Notes under the pieces: generated by a model
What the model was told of the DNA's origin: nothing
Database searches by the model: none
What the model saw: only the letters and a program-made list of their open reading frames with translations
In this document: piece after piece, positions 1 to 7,686 of the stretch
Layout: the number at the start of each line of letters is the position of its first letter
How positions within the stretch are numbered: position 1 is the stretch's first letter
Position numbers and translations under genes: made by a program
Origin: Blautia parvula
Lineage (GTDB): Bacteria > Bacillota > Clostridia > Lachnospirales > Lachnospiraceae
Direction: 5' to 3'
Length of the DNA stretch: 64,000 nucleotides
Assembly: GCF_020215665.1 (NCBI RefSeq)
Contig: NZ_CP084061.1
Location: forward strand, 4,369,001-4,433,000

Positions 1-284
1 TGGTTCCTGTTAAGGGGACAGAGGAGGTAATCGAGGCACAGCTTGTCCTGATCGCAGCGGGATTTCTAGGGAGCCAGAAGTATGTGACGGAAGCCTTTCG
101 CGTGTCTGTGAACGAGAGGAGCAATGTGGCCACAAAGCCGGGCGAGTATGAGACCAGTATACCCGGTATATTCACTGCGGGGGATATGCACAGGGGGCAG
201 TCCCTGGTCGTCTGGGCTATCCGGGAAGGACGGAAGGCAGCGGAGGCAGTGGATGCCTCGCTGATGGGGTATTCTAATCTGTAG
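1..284 (+). CDS. gltD: Glutamate synthase small subunit-like (GltD), 3' end only
   Basis: The reading frame is open from the left edge (first full codon at 3) and ends with TAG at 282-284, so only about 93 C-terminal residues are visible. The tail carries PGIFTAGDMHRGQSLVVWA followed by IREGRKAAEAVD, the closing FAD/NAD-binding segment typical of the GltD family of NADPH-dependent oxidoreductases. These pass electrons from NAD(P)H to the large glutamate synthase subunit or to related partners. The ending MGYSNL resembles clostridial GltD. The bulk of the protein, including Fe-S and nucleotide-binding motifs, lies outside the window, so a related homolog such as the NfnB or sulfide dehydrogenase alpha subunit cannot be fully excluded. 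A rho-independent terminator follows at 311. Confidence 0.85.
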   Translation, partial: VPVKGTEEVIEAQLVLIAAGFLGSQKYVTEAFRVSVNERSNVATKPGEYETSIPGIFTAGDMHRGQSLVVWAIREGRKAAEAVDASLMGYSNL

Positions 285-310
285 ATAGTATGTAAATGAT
301 TTTGTGAAAC

Positions 311-352
311 GCCGCACCGGGAACGGCAGTATACCCGGTGCGGCATTATATT
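311..352 (+). terminator. Terminator after gltD
   Basis: An 11-bp perfect inverted repeat, GCCGCACCGGG (311-321) and CCCGGTGCGGC (334-344), is followed by ATTATATTTC. The stem is very strong but the T-tract is broken. It lies between gltD and the convergent URO-D-like gene and probably serves gltD. Confidence 0.75.
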
Positions 353-433
353 TCTGCAGACTGCTGATTTTCTCATTTTTTTATTGTATCAGTGGGCCTG
401 CTGTGTTATGATAAATGCATCTGAAAGGATGTT

Positions 434-1699
434 TTACTTCTTGCCGTAGGTAAGTACGGTGTCATACATCGCTTCTATATTTTCGCGTTTCGCATTGTCA
501 ATACTTCCATTTGTATCAAAAATATACCCGCCGCCTGGGGCACAGGTGTCTATGAGTGATTTGCAGGCGTCAATGACCTGTTGCCTGGTTCCGTGTTCCA
601 GCAGATAAATGGACATGTTGCCGGAGATGCATGCTGTGCTGCCCAGAACCTTTTTCGCCTGTGCCATATCCACACTCTCAAAGTGATAAATAACCTTGCC
701 GGCCGGAACGTCCGCAAGCTGTTCCAGGCGGCTGTTGTATTTTCCTTCTGTGTAGATAAAAGGCGTGACACCCATATCTATGAGGGCGAGCATGATTTTT
801 TTCAGCGGATTCCAGTAAAGTTTTTCATATTGTTTGGGGCTCATGAATCCGTCCATGCCTTTGTGGAGCGGGAAGAAGACACGTTTTACAGGGAGAGAAG
901 CAGTTTTAAAATACCCGTAGGAGGCTATCTGTATGTCTGCCAGCATATCACAGGCCTTTTCTATCATGTCCGGGCATTCAATCTGGTCCGTGAGCGCTCC
1001 CAGGGTTCCCCTGTAATAATCCCCGATAATATCAAAGGGAGCTTCCCCGACTCCTGTCATCATAGGAGGGATTCCCATGGCTGCAATCCGGGCTGAGAGG
1101 GCATTGCTGGCCGCAGCAGCTTTTGCATCCTCTTCCCCAATCTTCGCCAGAATGGAAAACGCCTCCTGTACATCCGGGGAATAGAAGGAAGCCAGGGGTG
1201 TGGTGCTCAGTACAATGGAAGGAACAAAGTGAATGCCGGAAAGGCCCTTCAGATTGGGAAACGCGCGCGGGATGTATTTGCGCAGGGTAAATCCCATAAA
1301 ATCATTGATAAACTCCGGATATTCATCCTGAGACATATATTCGTGTTCGATCACCTGATGGGTGGAAAAGTCAGGCACTCTTGTTCCGGGCCTTCCGGGC
1401 CAGTCAATCATGGTGGAACCGGCAAGTTCGTTGGACCTGCCGCTGGTGAATGCCAGGTGGATGTCTGCATCGGGCTGGAAATCCTGATAGAAGCGGAGGA
1501 TACACTGAGATGCTTTTTCGTAGTCATACATGCTGTCACGGAAGGTGCCGCCATAGAGGAAATAGGGAAGTGCGCTGTTGAAGGGGGCGAATGGAACCCT
1601 GTCACCTTCCTGCAGTGCAATGGCATCGTCTACCCTTTTGATACGTTCCCGGAACAAGTTCTGAGGGTTTTGTGATGATGAGGGTGTTTCATTAGTCAT
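434..1699 (-). CDS. Uroporphyrinogen decarboxylase / MtaA-CmuA family protein
   Basis: The protein has 421 residues. ATG at 1699 is chosen because GGGAAAGGAGTC lies just upstream; an in-frame extension of 29 residues further upstream has no ribosome site and is rich in Cys/Phe/His. It belongs to the URO-D superfamily, seen in the C-terminal barrel segments ISGNMSIYLLEHGTRQQVI and CAPGGGYIFDTNGSID, the pattern of corrinoid-dependent methyltransferases of the MtaA/CmuA type rather than true HemE. Anaerobes carry many such paralogs, often for demethylating methylated amines or aryl methyl ethers, usually beside a corrinoid protein gene. No corrinoid protein or reductive activator is visible here, so the substrate is unknown. 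It is a single gene convergent with gltD and divergent from recQ. Confidence 0.8.
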   Translation of the reverse strand: MTNETPSSSQNPQNLFRERIKRVDDAIALQEGDRVPFAPFNSALPYFLYGGTFRDSMYDYEKASQCILRFYQDFQPDADIHLAFTSGRSNELAGSTMIDWPGRPGTRVPDFSTHQVIEHEYMSQDEYPEFINDFMGFTLRKYIPRAFPNLKGLSGIHFVPSIVLSTTPLASFYSPDVQEAFSILAKIGEEDAKAAAASNALSARIAAMGIPPMMTGVGEAPFDIIGDYYRGTLGALTDQIECPDMIEKACDMLADIQIASYGYFKTASLPVKRVFFPLHKGMDGFMSPKQYEKLYWNPLKKIMLALIDMGVTPFIYTEGKYNSRLEQLADVPAGKVIYHFESVDMAQAKKVLGSTACISGNMSIYLLEHGTRQQVIDACKSLIDTCAPGGGYIFDTNGSIDNAKRENIEAMYDTVLTYGKK

Positions 1700-1909
1700 A
1701 GAGACTCCTTTCCCACATTTTATCTGCTTTTTGTGGAAAACCATGTCCATTTGGCAGTAGAATGTGTATAAACAGGTTCCGTGCAAAGTTTATAACTTTA
1801 TTATAATAAATTGTATGGAAAAGTAAATGGAAACAGGCGTTTTTGCTTGCATTTTTATCGGCTGAATGATATGGTTTGCGGGCATGTACAGATAACAGGA
1901 GGATACAGT

Positions 1910-4228
1910 ATGGATAAATATCAGATACTGAAAAAATATTTTGGTTACGATACATTTCGGGAGGGGCAGGAGCCGTTGATCGACAGTATTTTGTCCGGAA
2001 GGGACGTACTTGGGATATTGCCGACAGGTGCCGGAAAATCACTCATATATCAGATCCCGGCTATGCTTATGGATGGCATTACGTTGGTGATCTCGCCTCT
2101 GATCTCTTTAATGAAGGACCAGGTGGGGTCTCTGAATCAGGCGGGGATTCATGCGGCCTTTCTGAATAGTTCACTGACAACTGGCCAGTATTATAAGGCA
2201 CTTGAGCTTGCCAGGCAGGGGAGATATCCCATTATTTATGTGGCACCGGAGAGGCTGGTGACAGAGGAATTTCTGGATTTTGCCCTTCATGCAAAGATAG
2301 CTATGGTGGCTGTTGATGAGGCGCACTGCGTTTCCCAGTGGGGGCAGGATTTTCGACCAAGTTATCTGAAGATCGTAGAGTTTATTAAGAAACTGCCCAA
2401 AAGGCCGGTGGTGAGTGCCTTTACTGCTACAGCCACCAGGGAGGTGCGGGATGATATTATGGATATTCTGCTGCTGGAAAATCCGGAGGTTCTGACCACG
2501 GGATTTGACAGGCCAAACCTGTATTTTGGAGTGCAGTCTCCGAAGGATAAGTATGGAGTGCTGAAAAATTATCTGGAGATGCATCCGGGAGAATGCGGCA
2601 TTGTGTACTGTCTCACCAGAAAAGGGGTGGAGGAGGTGTGCGGGAAACTTAAGGAAGATGGATTTTCCGTTACACGGTACCATGCAGGCCTTGGGGACGC
2701 GGAGAGAAAGAAGAACCAGGACGATTTTATATATGACAGGTATCAGATCATTGTGGCGACAAACGCGTTTGGTATGGGAATTGACAAGTCCAACGTGAGA
2801 TTTGTAGTGCATTACAATATGCCGAAGAACATGGAGAGCTATTATCAGGAGGCAGGACGTGCCGGGCGTGACGGGGAGCCGGCGGAATGCATTTTACTCT
2901 ATGGGGGACAGGATGTTGTGACAAACCAGCTCTTTATTGACAACAGCCAGGAGAACCAGGAGCTGGACCCGGTGGCCCGGGAGCTGGTGGCAGAGCGGGA
3001 CAGGGAGAGGCTTCGTAAAATGACATATTATTGTTTTACCAATGAGTGTCTCCGGGATTACATACTGCGGTATTTTGGGGAGTATGGGGAAAATTACTGT
3101 GGGAACTGCTCCAATTGTCTGAGCCAGTTTGAGTCCGTGGATGTGACGGAGATTGCCAGAGCGCTTGTTGGATGTGTGAAAAGCAGCAGGCAGAGATATG
3201 GGGTAAACGTTATTATTGACACTGTACACGGTGCGAATACGGCAAAAATCAGGAATTACAGGATGAATGAAAATCCCAATTACGGGGAACTGGCAAAAGT
3301 GCCGTCATATAAATTGAGACAGGTTATAAATTATCTGCTGCTGAATGAGTTCCTCACGGTTACCAATGATGAGTATGCGATCGTGAAGCTGACGGCAAAA
3401 TCGGAAGAGGTTCTGGGTGATGAGGCGCAGATCACTATGAAAATGGCAAAGGAACAGGAGCATCAGGCAAAGGAGAAGAAGGAGAAAAAGAGCAGAAAAG
3501 GAATTGCAGCCGGGCTTGCCGGAGCTGATTTTACCGAGGCAGACGAACAGCTCTTCGAGGTGCTGCGCAGTCTTAGGATGGAGATAGCAAGGGAGGAGAA
3601 GGTGCCGCCTTATATTGTCTTCTCTGACAAAACATTGACGCATATGTGTATTGTAAAACCAAGAACCAGGAGTGCAATGCTGACGGTTACCGGCGTTGGA
3701 GAATTTAAATATGAAAAGTACGGGGAGCGTTTTGTGGCATGTATCAGGGAGCATGTGCCGGATGACGGCGAAAATGAAGATGTGACAGGGGCAGGAATTG
3801 TTGGAGAGGAAGCGGGAATCTTTATAGAAAATGGTATGAATGATGAGGGGAAAGGTACTGGGAAAAATAAGGGGAAGGCAAAAGGAAAACAGGAATTTTC
3901 TCTGACAAAAGATATGGAGCAGGCGTTTCCGTTTGCCGATAAGATGACACTCAGCGAGCTGGTTGCTAAGTTGAATGAACTGCGTGATGAAAGCACCATG
4001 AAGCGTCTGACAAATAAGGCAGTGCAGCAGAAGCTGCTGGATGAAGGATATCTGGAGACATTTGGATTCCGGGGGATTCCCATGCAGCGTGCTTCTGAGA
4101 AAGGAAAAGAAACCGGGATCACTGCCGAGAGACGTGTAAGTGAAAAGGGAAATGAATATGATGTGCTGTATTATTCTGCGGAGGCACAGAAAACATTGCT
4201 GGAGATGATAAAGAATGGGTTAAAGTAA
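1910..4228 (+). CDS. recQ: ATP-dependent DNA helicase RecQ
   Basis: The protein has 772 residues. The start at 1910 has AGGAGG ideally placed; a longer frame starting at 1811 lacks such a site. It unwinds DNA 3' to 5' during recombination and fork repair. Visible motifs are Walker A PTGAGKS (about residues 38-44), DEAH box VDEAHCVSQWGQDFRPSY (D136-H139), motif III AFTATAT, and motif VI QEAGRAGRDG. The RQC zinc site uses C380, C397, C400 and C403. An HRDC-like domain lies at about 540-620. A low-complexity Gly/Lys linker (about 645-660) and a winged C-terminal extension (about 665-772) follow, making it longer than the roughly 600-residue E. coli enzyme but similar to other clostridial RecQs. 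It appears monocistronic; a 349-bp gap separates it from the pilus locus. Confidence 0.95.
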   Translation: MDKYQILKKYFGYDTFREGQEPLIDSILSGRDVLGILPTGAGKSLIYQIPAMLMDGITLVISPLISLMKDQVGSLNQAGIHAAFLNSSLTTGQYYKALELARQGRYPIIYVAPERLVTEEFLDFALHAKIAMVAVDEAHCVSQWGQDFRPSYLKIVEFIKKLPKRPVVSAFTATATREVRDDIMDILLLENPEVLTTGFDRPNLYFGVQSPKDKYGVLKNYLEMHPGECGIVYCLTRKGVEEVCGKLKEDGFSVTRYHAGLGDAERKKNQDDFIYDRYQIIVATNAFGMGIDKSNVRFVVHYNMPKNMESYYQEAGRAGRDGEPAECILLYGGQDVVTNQLFIDNSQENQELDPVARELVAERDRERLRKMTYYCFTNECLRDYILRYFGEYGENYCGNCSNCLSQFESVDVTEIARALVGCVKSSRQRYGVNVIIDTVHGANTAKIRNYRMNENPNYGELAKVPSYKLRQVINYLLLNEFLTVTNDEYAIVKLTAKSEEVLGDEAQITMKMAKEQEHQAKEKKEKKSRKGIAAGLAGADFTEADEQLFEVLRSLRMEIAREEKVPPYIVFSDKTLTHMCIVKPRTRSAMLTVTGVGEFKYEKYGERFVACIREHVPDDGENEDVTGAGIVGEEAGIFIENGMNDEGKGTGKNKGKAKGKQEFSLTKDMEQAFPFADKMTLSELVAKLNELRDESTMKRLTNKAVQQKLLDEGYLETFGFRGIPMQRASEKGKETGITAERRVSEKGNEYDVLYYSAEAQKTLLEMIKNGLK

Positions 4229-4577
4229 GGGGTAAAAATACGTCTTTTGTGAGTGGTTAGGGAATTTAATTAAGTTTGTTTAACCTCTTTCGCAAACAAA
4301 TGACATGAAAGTATAAGAAATAAAGTGAATATTACAAATTTGCAAAAATTAAGAAATAATTAATTTGATTGTTAATGGTTTTGTTGACAAAAGTAGTCAA
4401 AAATTATATAATAAATTAATGCAGAAGTTCAGGTAATTGCGGCATATAAGCAGCATTTAACACAATATATATAGTACAGCCAGTTAATGCAGTTTTGCTG
4501 TTTTATCCGCGGATTTCACCCATAGTAAGGTGCAAGGTATGTGGGTGGCAAATAAAAAAAGATGGAGGGATTCACGG
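4229..4577 (+). other. AT-rich gap: pilin promoter and long 5' leader
   Basis: This 349-bp gene-free stretch is AT-rich. It holds a weak dyad near 4271-4297 (TTTGTTT and AAACAAA) with no T-tract, which is not a convincing recQ terminator. It also holds a consensus sigma-A promoter at 4384-4412 and an untranslated leader of about 155 nt before the pilin start. CACCC (about 4518) can pair with GGGTG (about 4542) around a 20-nt loop. No known riboswitch consensus was recognised in the leader. Confidence 0.6.
4384..4412 (+). promoter_or_regulatory. Sigma-A promoter for the pilin unit
   Basis: A perfect TTGACA (4384-4389) and perfect TATAAT (4407-4412) are separated by exactly 17 bp. It points to the pilin gene about 165 bp downstream. 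A full-consensus promoter fits the high expression expected of a major structural subunit. Confidence 0.9.
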
Positions 4578-5033
4578 ATGTTGAAAAGGTTGAGAGAAAA
4601 TCGAAAGAGTAAAAAGGGTTTTACTCTGGTGGAATTGATTGTTGTTATTGTTATTATTTTAATTTTAGCAGCGGTTATGGTGCCAAGTGTAATTAAGTAT
4701 GTAGATAAAGCTAATAAGGCAAATACAAAAGAAGAAGCAGCTTCCACCTTAATTGAAGTACAAGCAAAAGTAGCAGATTTTTATGCCGGTAATGACATAA
4801 GTAAGACGGATGCAATAGATTCATTTAAGACTACTGGTGGGGTTACTGTCACTAGAAATGATACAATGATTGCTGCTGTTGCTACAGGAGGTAAAACAGC
4901 AGTTTATCAAATTGCTATAGCGGCAGATACAACAACAGGCGCAGATGTTGGTGATGTGACAAAATTTTCATATCAAGATGGTAAACATTTTGTTACATGG
5001 ACTATTGCTGGTGGTTGGGCAGATGTAAAGTAA
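4578..5033 (+). CDS. Type IV major pilin candidate
   Basis: The protein has 151 residues. The start at 4578 follows GGAGGG with good spacing; an upstream in-frame ATG at 4530 has no site. The leader MLKRLRENRKSKKG ends in the Gly of a class III signal, and the mature protein begins FTLVELIVVIVIILILAAV with Phe+1 and Glu+5, the hallmarks of prepilin peptidase substrates. After the hydrophobic helix comes a short Ala/Thr-rich globular domain that ends in WTIAGGWADVK, with no cysteines. Its position behind a consensus promoter, in its own unit closed by a terminator at 5517, suggests it is the abundant pilin subunit. It is noticeably more AT-rich than the assembly genes that follow. It has no identifiable adhesin domain. 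Confidence 0.9.
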   Translation: MLKRLRENRKSKKGFTLVELIVVIVIILILAAVMVPSVIKYVDKANKANTKEEAASTLIEVQAKVADFYAGNDISKTDAIDSFKTTGGVTVTRNDTMIAAVATGGKTAVYQIAIAADTTTGADVGDVTKFSYQDGKHFVTWTIAGGWADVK

Positions 5034-5063
5034 ATAATATAATAGGAGGTTTCATAAACTAAA

Positions 5064-5510
5064 ATGTATATAGATTATGAAACACTCACCCAAAAAATAA
5101 AATTCCGCAGACTACTAAAGATTTCCCTTCTAACGCTCCTAATCAGCATAGCTGTTCTTGCACCAGCGCTATGGTATTGGGAACAATCGATTCAAATGCG
5201 GTCTGCATTTAGAAGCGCCAAAAATGTGCTCCTGAACACAGAATTGCTCTCCATCCAATATAGTGGTTTGGAGGAGCCGCTTTTAGACAGTTCCCGTGAA
5301 AGCGGTATGTCAAAGGAAGCGGAAGAGGAAGTGAAGAGTTATTCCGGAGTGGAAGGTGAGATTCATCTCATCTCCTGGGATAAGGCCAAATGCCGTGTGC
5401 TGAGCATGACATATCAGGAGGGAAAGTATTTAGTTATCTACGAAGCAGATGACAAGGATTCCGGAACATGGACAATTTACCGGAAGACCCGACAATATGA
5501 AAATCAATAA
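5064..5510 (+). CDS. Small bitopic membrane protein of the pilin unit
   Basis: The protein has 148 residues and I do not recognise its family. AGGAGG precedes the ATG but at an unusually long distance of about 14 nt, and no better start exists in frame. A single transmembrane helix (about residues 18-37, LLKISLLTLLISIAVLAPAL) follows a basic cytoplasmic N-terminus. There is no prepilin cleavage site. The outside part of about 105 residues is acidic and contains one Cys in WDKAKCRVLSM. It is 30 bp after the pilin gene and before the terminator at 5517, so it is co-transcribed with the pilin. It may be a pilin-specific chaperone, assembly factor or accessory subunit; this is inferred from position only. 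Confidence 0.7.
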   Translation: MYIDYETLTQKIKFRRLLKISLLTLLISIAVLAPALWYWEQSIQMRSAFRSAKNVLLNTELLSIQYSGLEEPLLDSSRESGMSKEAEEEVKSYSGVEGEIHLISWDKAKCRVLSMTYQEGKYLVIYEADDKDSGTWTIYRKTRQYENQ

Positions 5511-5516
5511 CAGGAG

Positions 5517-5555
5517 GGGATTTCGTTTGGTATAAACCAGGTGAAATCCCTTTTT
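5517..5555 (+). terminator. Terminator closing the pilin unit
   Basis: GGGATTTC (5517-5524) pairs with GAAATCCC (5543-5550), followed directly by TTTTT. It separates the pilin and its small partner from the assembly genes. Confidence 0.85.
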
Positions 5556-5597
5556 GTCATTTACAGGCACACAGGCGCGATTTTGTTCGGAATTGTC

Positions 5598-5652
5598 TTT
5601 TTAGGAGGATGAATATTGATGTACAATAAAAATAACTTCGTCCTTCTAAAAA
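5598..5652 (+). promoter_or_regulatory. 16-bp stem-loop enclosing a Shine-Dalgarno and short leader ORF
   Basis: TTTTTAGGAGGATGAA (5598-5613) pairs over all 16 positions with TTCGTCCTTCTAAAAA (5637-5652), counting two G-U pairs, around a 23-nt loop. The 5' arm contains AGGAGG. Short frames start within or after it: ATG at 5609 (6 codons) and ATG at 5619 (12 codons, MYNKNNFVLLKK). It sits 26 bp upstream of the prepilin peptidase gene and has no following T-tract, so it is not an ordinary terminator. A translational or leader-peptide switch is possible. Confidence 0.5.
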
Positions 5653-5677
5653 AATAATTTGGAACAAAGAGGCTGAT

Positions 5678-6457
5678 ATGGATGTATATAATAGTTATCC
5701 GGCAATGATTGCTGTAGTGATATTCTTTATGGGAACCTGCATATTTTCTTTTCTGAACGTGATCATCTACCGTGTTCCCAGAAAAATGGATTTTGTCAAA
5801 GGACATTCCTTCTGTCCTTCCTGCCGTCACCAGTTGGGGGCTTTGGATCTGATTCCTCTGTTCAGTTATATTTTCCTGGGCGGAAAGTGCCGTTACTGTA
5901 AGAAGAAAATAGGTGCCAGGGATACGCTCATTGAACTGTTCGGCGGCGCGGCGGCCCTGTTCTGCGGCTGGTATTATAAGGAAAAACCGGCTGCCGGATT
6001 GACCGTGTTCCTGTTTTTCTGTATTCTGACTGTAGTAACATTTATGGATATGGACACCATGGAAATAGAGGACGGGTGCTGGATTGCCGTATACATACTG
6101 GCAGCGGCAGCCTGTTTTACAATGCCGGAAACATCTCTTATCTCAAGGCTTATAGGAATTGTCTGTGTAAGTGTCCCCATGCTTCTTCTGACTTTAGCCA
6201 TACCGGGAGCTTTCGGCGGCGGAGATATGAAGCTGATGGGTGCCTGCGGTGCGTTTCTGGGGTGGAAGATCACACTGATATCCACAGTGCTGGCTGTATT
6301 GGCCGGTGGAATATGGGGAATCTGGCTTCTGATAGGTAAGAAAAAGGACAGGAAGGACCATTTTGCATTCGGCCCGTTTCTGTGTATGGGAATGGCTGTG
6401 GGAGTTTTGTATGGGGAACAGATTATTTCCTGGTATCTTGGATTTTTAATTCTGTAA
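5678..6457 (+). CDS. pilD: Prepilin peptidase / N-methyltransferase
   Basis: The protein has 259 residues. It is an integral membrane aspartyl protease that cleaves the class III leaders of the pilins in this locus and methylates the new N-terminus. The N-terminal domain has the zinc-binding pairs CPSC (C46, C49) and CRYC (C71, C74), associated with bifunctional peptidase-methyltransferases. Catalytic aspartates are in TFMDMDTMEIEDG and in FGGGDMKLMGA, the GxGD signature. About seven hydrophobic helices are visible. The gene starts 26 bp after the stem-loop at 5598 and stops immediately before the pilC leader, so it heads the assembly operon. Substrates in this window are the pilin at 4578, the giant protein at 12711 and the small pilin-like proteins at 24729, 25369 and 25768. 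Confidence 0.95.
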   Translation: MDVYNSYPAMIAVVIFFMGTCIFSFLNVIIYRVPRKMDFVKGHSFCPSCRHQLGALDLIPLFSYIFLGGKCRYCKKKIGARDTLIELFGGAAALFCGWYYKEKPAAGLTVFLFFCILTVVTFMDMDTMEIEDGCWIAVYILAAAACFTMPETSLISRLIGIVCVSVPMLLLTLAIPGAFGGGDMKLMGACGAFLGWKITLISTVLAVLAGGIWGIWLLIGKKKDRKDHFAFGPFLCMGMAVGVLYGEQIISWYLGFLIL

Positions 6458-6472
6458 ATGGGAGGCCGCGTT

Positions 6473-7672
6473 ATGGCACAATACAAATATAAGGCAAGAA
6501 CTTTAGAGGGCAAGGTAATAAAAGGTATCATGACCGTGGCGGATGACACGGAGCTTCAGCAGAAGCTGCATGAGCAGGATGCCTTTCTGCTGTCCGCCAA
6601 AGCTGTTAAGAGTTCAAAGGGGATGCGGCAGTTTAAGCCAAAGGTTCTGGCGGATTTCTCCAGACAGATGGGGACTCTGATTGCGTCCGGTGTTACTCTG
6701 GTCAGGGCTTTGAATATTATGGCGAACGGCGAATCCGTAAAGCCGAAGGAGAGAGGCGTCTATGAGGATATCCTCAGACAGATTCGCCAGGGTATTGCCC
6801 TTTCCGATGCTATGGAGGCACAAAACGGGGCATTTCCGCCTCTGATGATATATATGTATCGTTCCGCAGAGACCAGCGGTAATCTGGATAAAGTCTCCAT
6901 GCAGATGGCGGAGCACTACGAGAAAAGCCACAAGCTCAACGCCAAGATTTCCAGCTCCATGACATACCCCAAAATACTGGGGGTTATGGTGGTGGCAGTT
7001 GTTCTGATCTTGACCAAATTCGTTCTGCCCCAATTTGCAGAGCTGTTCGCCCAGATGGATGAACTTCCCTTATCCACCAGGATACTGATGGGATTCAGTG
7101 ACCTTCTGCAGGAACACTGGATTCTGGTATTGATAGCTGTGATCCTCCTGGTGGTCGGAGTCAGAGCGCTGATGCTCATTCCGAAAGTGCGTATGAAATG
7201 GCATAGATTCAAGCTCTGGGTGCCTCTGTTCGGAAAGCTGCAGAAGACAATCTGTACGTCCAGATTTGCCAGAACTTTAAGTTCCCTGTATTCCGCAGGT
7301 ATCCCTATTGTATCGGCACTGCAGATTGCCAGAAAGACAATCGGAAATGATTACATAGATGCCCAGTTCGACCAGGTGATCCCCTTTGTGCGGGCAGGAA
7401 ATAATCTGAGTGACGGCCTGGACCTGATTGATGGATTTGTAAGAAAATTATCGGATTCCATAAGAGTGGGTGAGGAGACAGGAAGCCTGGATTCCATGCT
7501 TTCCTTTACTGCGGATTCCATGGAATACGATGCAGATATGGCTATAAGCAAAATGGTCTCTTATGTGGAGCCCATCATGCTCCTGATCATGGGTGTAGTT
7601 GTGGCATTTGTTATGGTTTCCGTATTCAGTGCCCTTTACGGTTCTTATGACTCCATTGCAGGCATGTCTTAG
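6473..7672 (+). CDS. pilC: Type IV pilus inner-membrane platform protein PilC
   Basis: The protein has 399 residues. ATG at 6473 is preceded by GGGAGG at 7 nt; an in-frame ATG at 6458 abuts the pilD stop with no site. It has the T2SSF/PilC layout: an N-terminal segment MAQYKYKARTLEGKVIKG, two tandem cytoplasmic T2SSF domains (about 60-185 and 260-385), and three hydrophobic helices near 165-190, 215-235 and 368-390. The motifs FSRQMGTLIASGVTLVRAL and FARTLSSLYSAGIPIVSAL mark the two repeats. It is the membrane platform that couples PilB and PilT motor action to pilin insertion and removal. Confidence 0.95.
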   Translation: MAQYKYKARTLEGKVIKGIMTVADDTELQQKLHEQDAFLLSAKAVKSSKGMRQFKPKVLADFSRQMGTLIASGVTLVRALNIMANGESVKPKERGVYEDILRQIRQGIALSDAMEAQNGAFPPLMIYMYRSAETSGNLDKVSMQMAEHYEKSHKLNAKISSSMTYPKILGVMVVAVVLILTKFVLPQFAELFAQMDELPLSTRILMGFSDLLQEHWILVLIAVILLVVGVRALMLIPKVRMKWHRFKLWVPLFGKLQKTICTSRFARTLSSLYSAGIPIVSALQIARKTIGNDYIDAQFDQVIPFVRAGNNLSDGLDLIDGFVRKLSDSIRVGEETGSLDSMLSFTADSMEYDADMAISKMVSYVEPIMLLIMGVVVAFVMVSVFSALYGSYDSIAGMS

Positions 7673-7686
7673 AAAGGGGAAACAAA

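Noticed and set aside
581-1675. Open plus-strand frames of 148-171 codons
   Set aside because: They lie antisense to the URO-D-like gene, have no Shine-Dalgarno and no coding-like composition.
4420-4577. c-di-GMP riboswitch before the pilin gene
   Set aside because: The conserved cores of class I and class II were not found; only weak pairing is present.
5598-5652. Rho-independent terminator before pilD
   Set aside because: The stem is A/T-rich and is followed by A rather than T on the plus strand; the real terminator is at 5517-5555.
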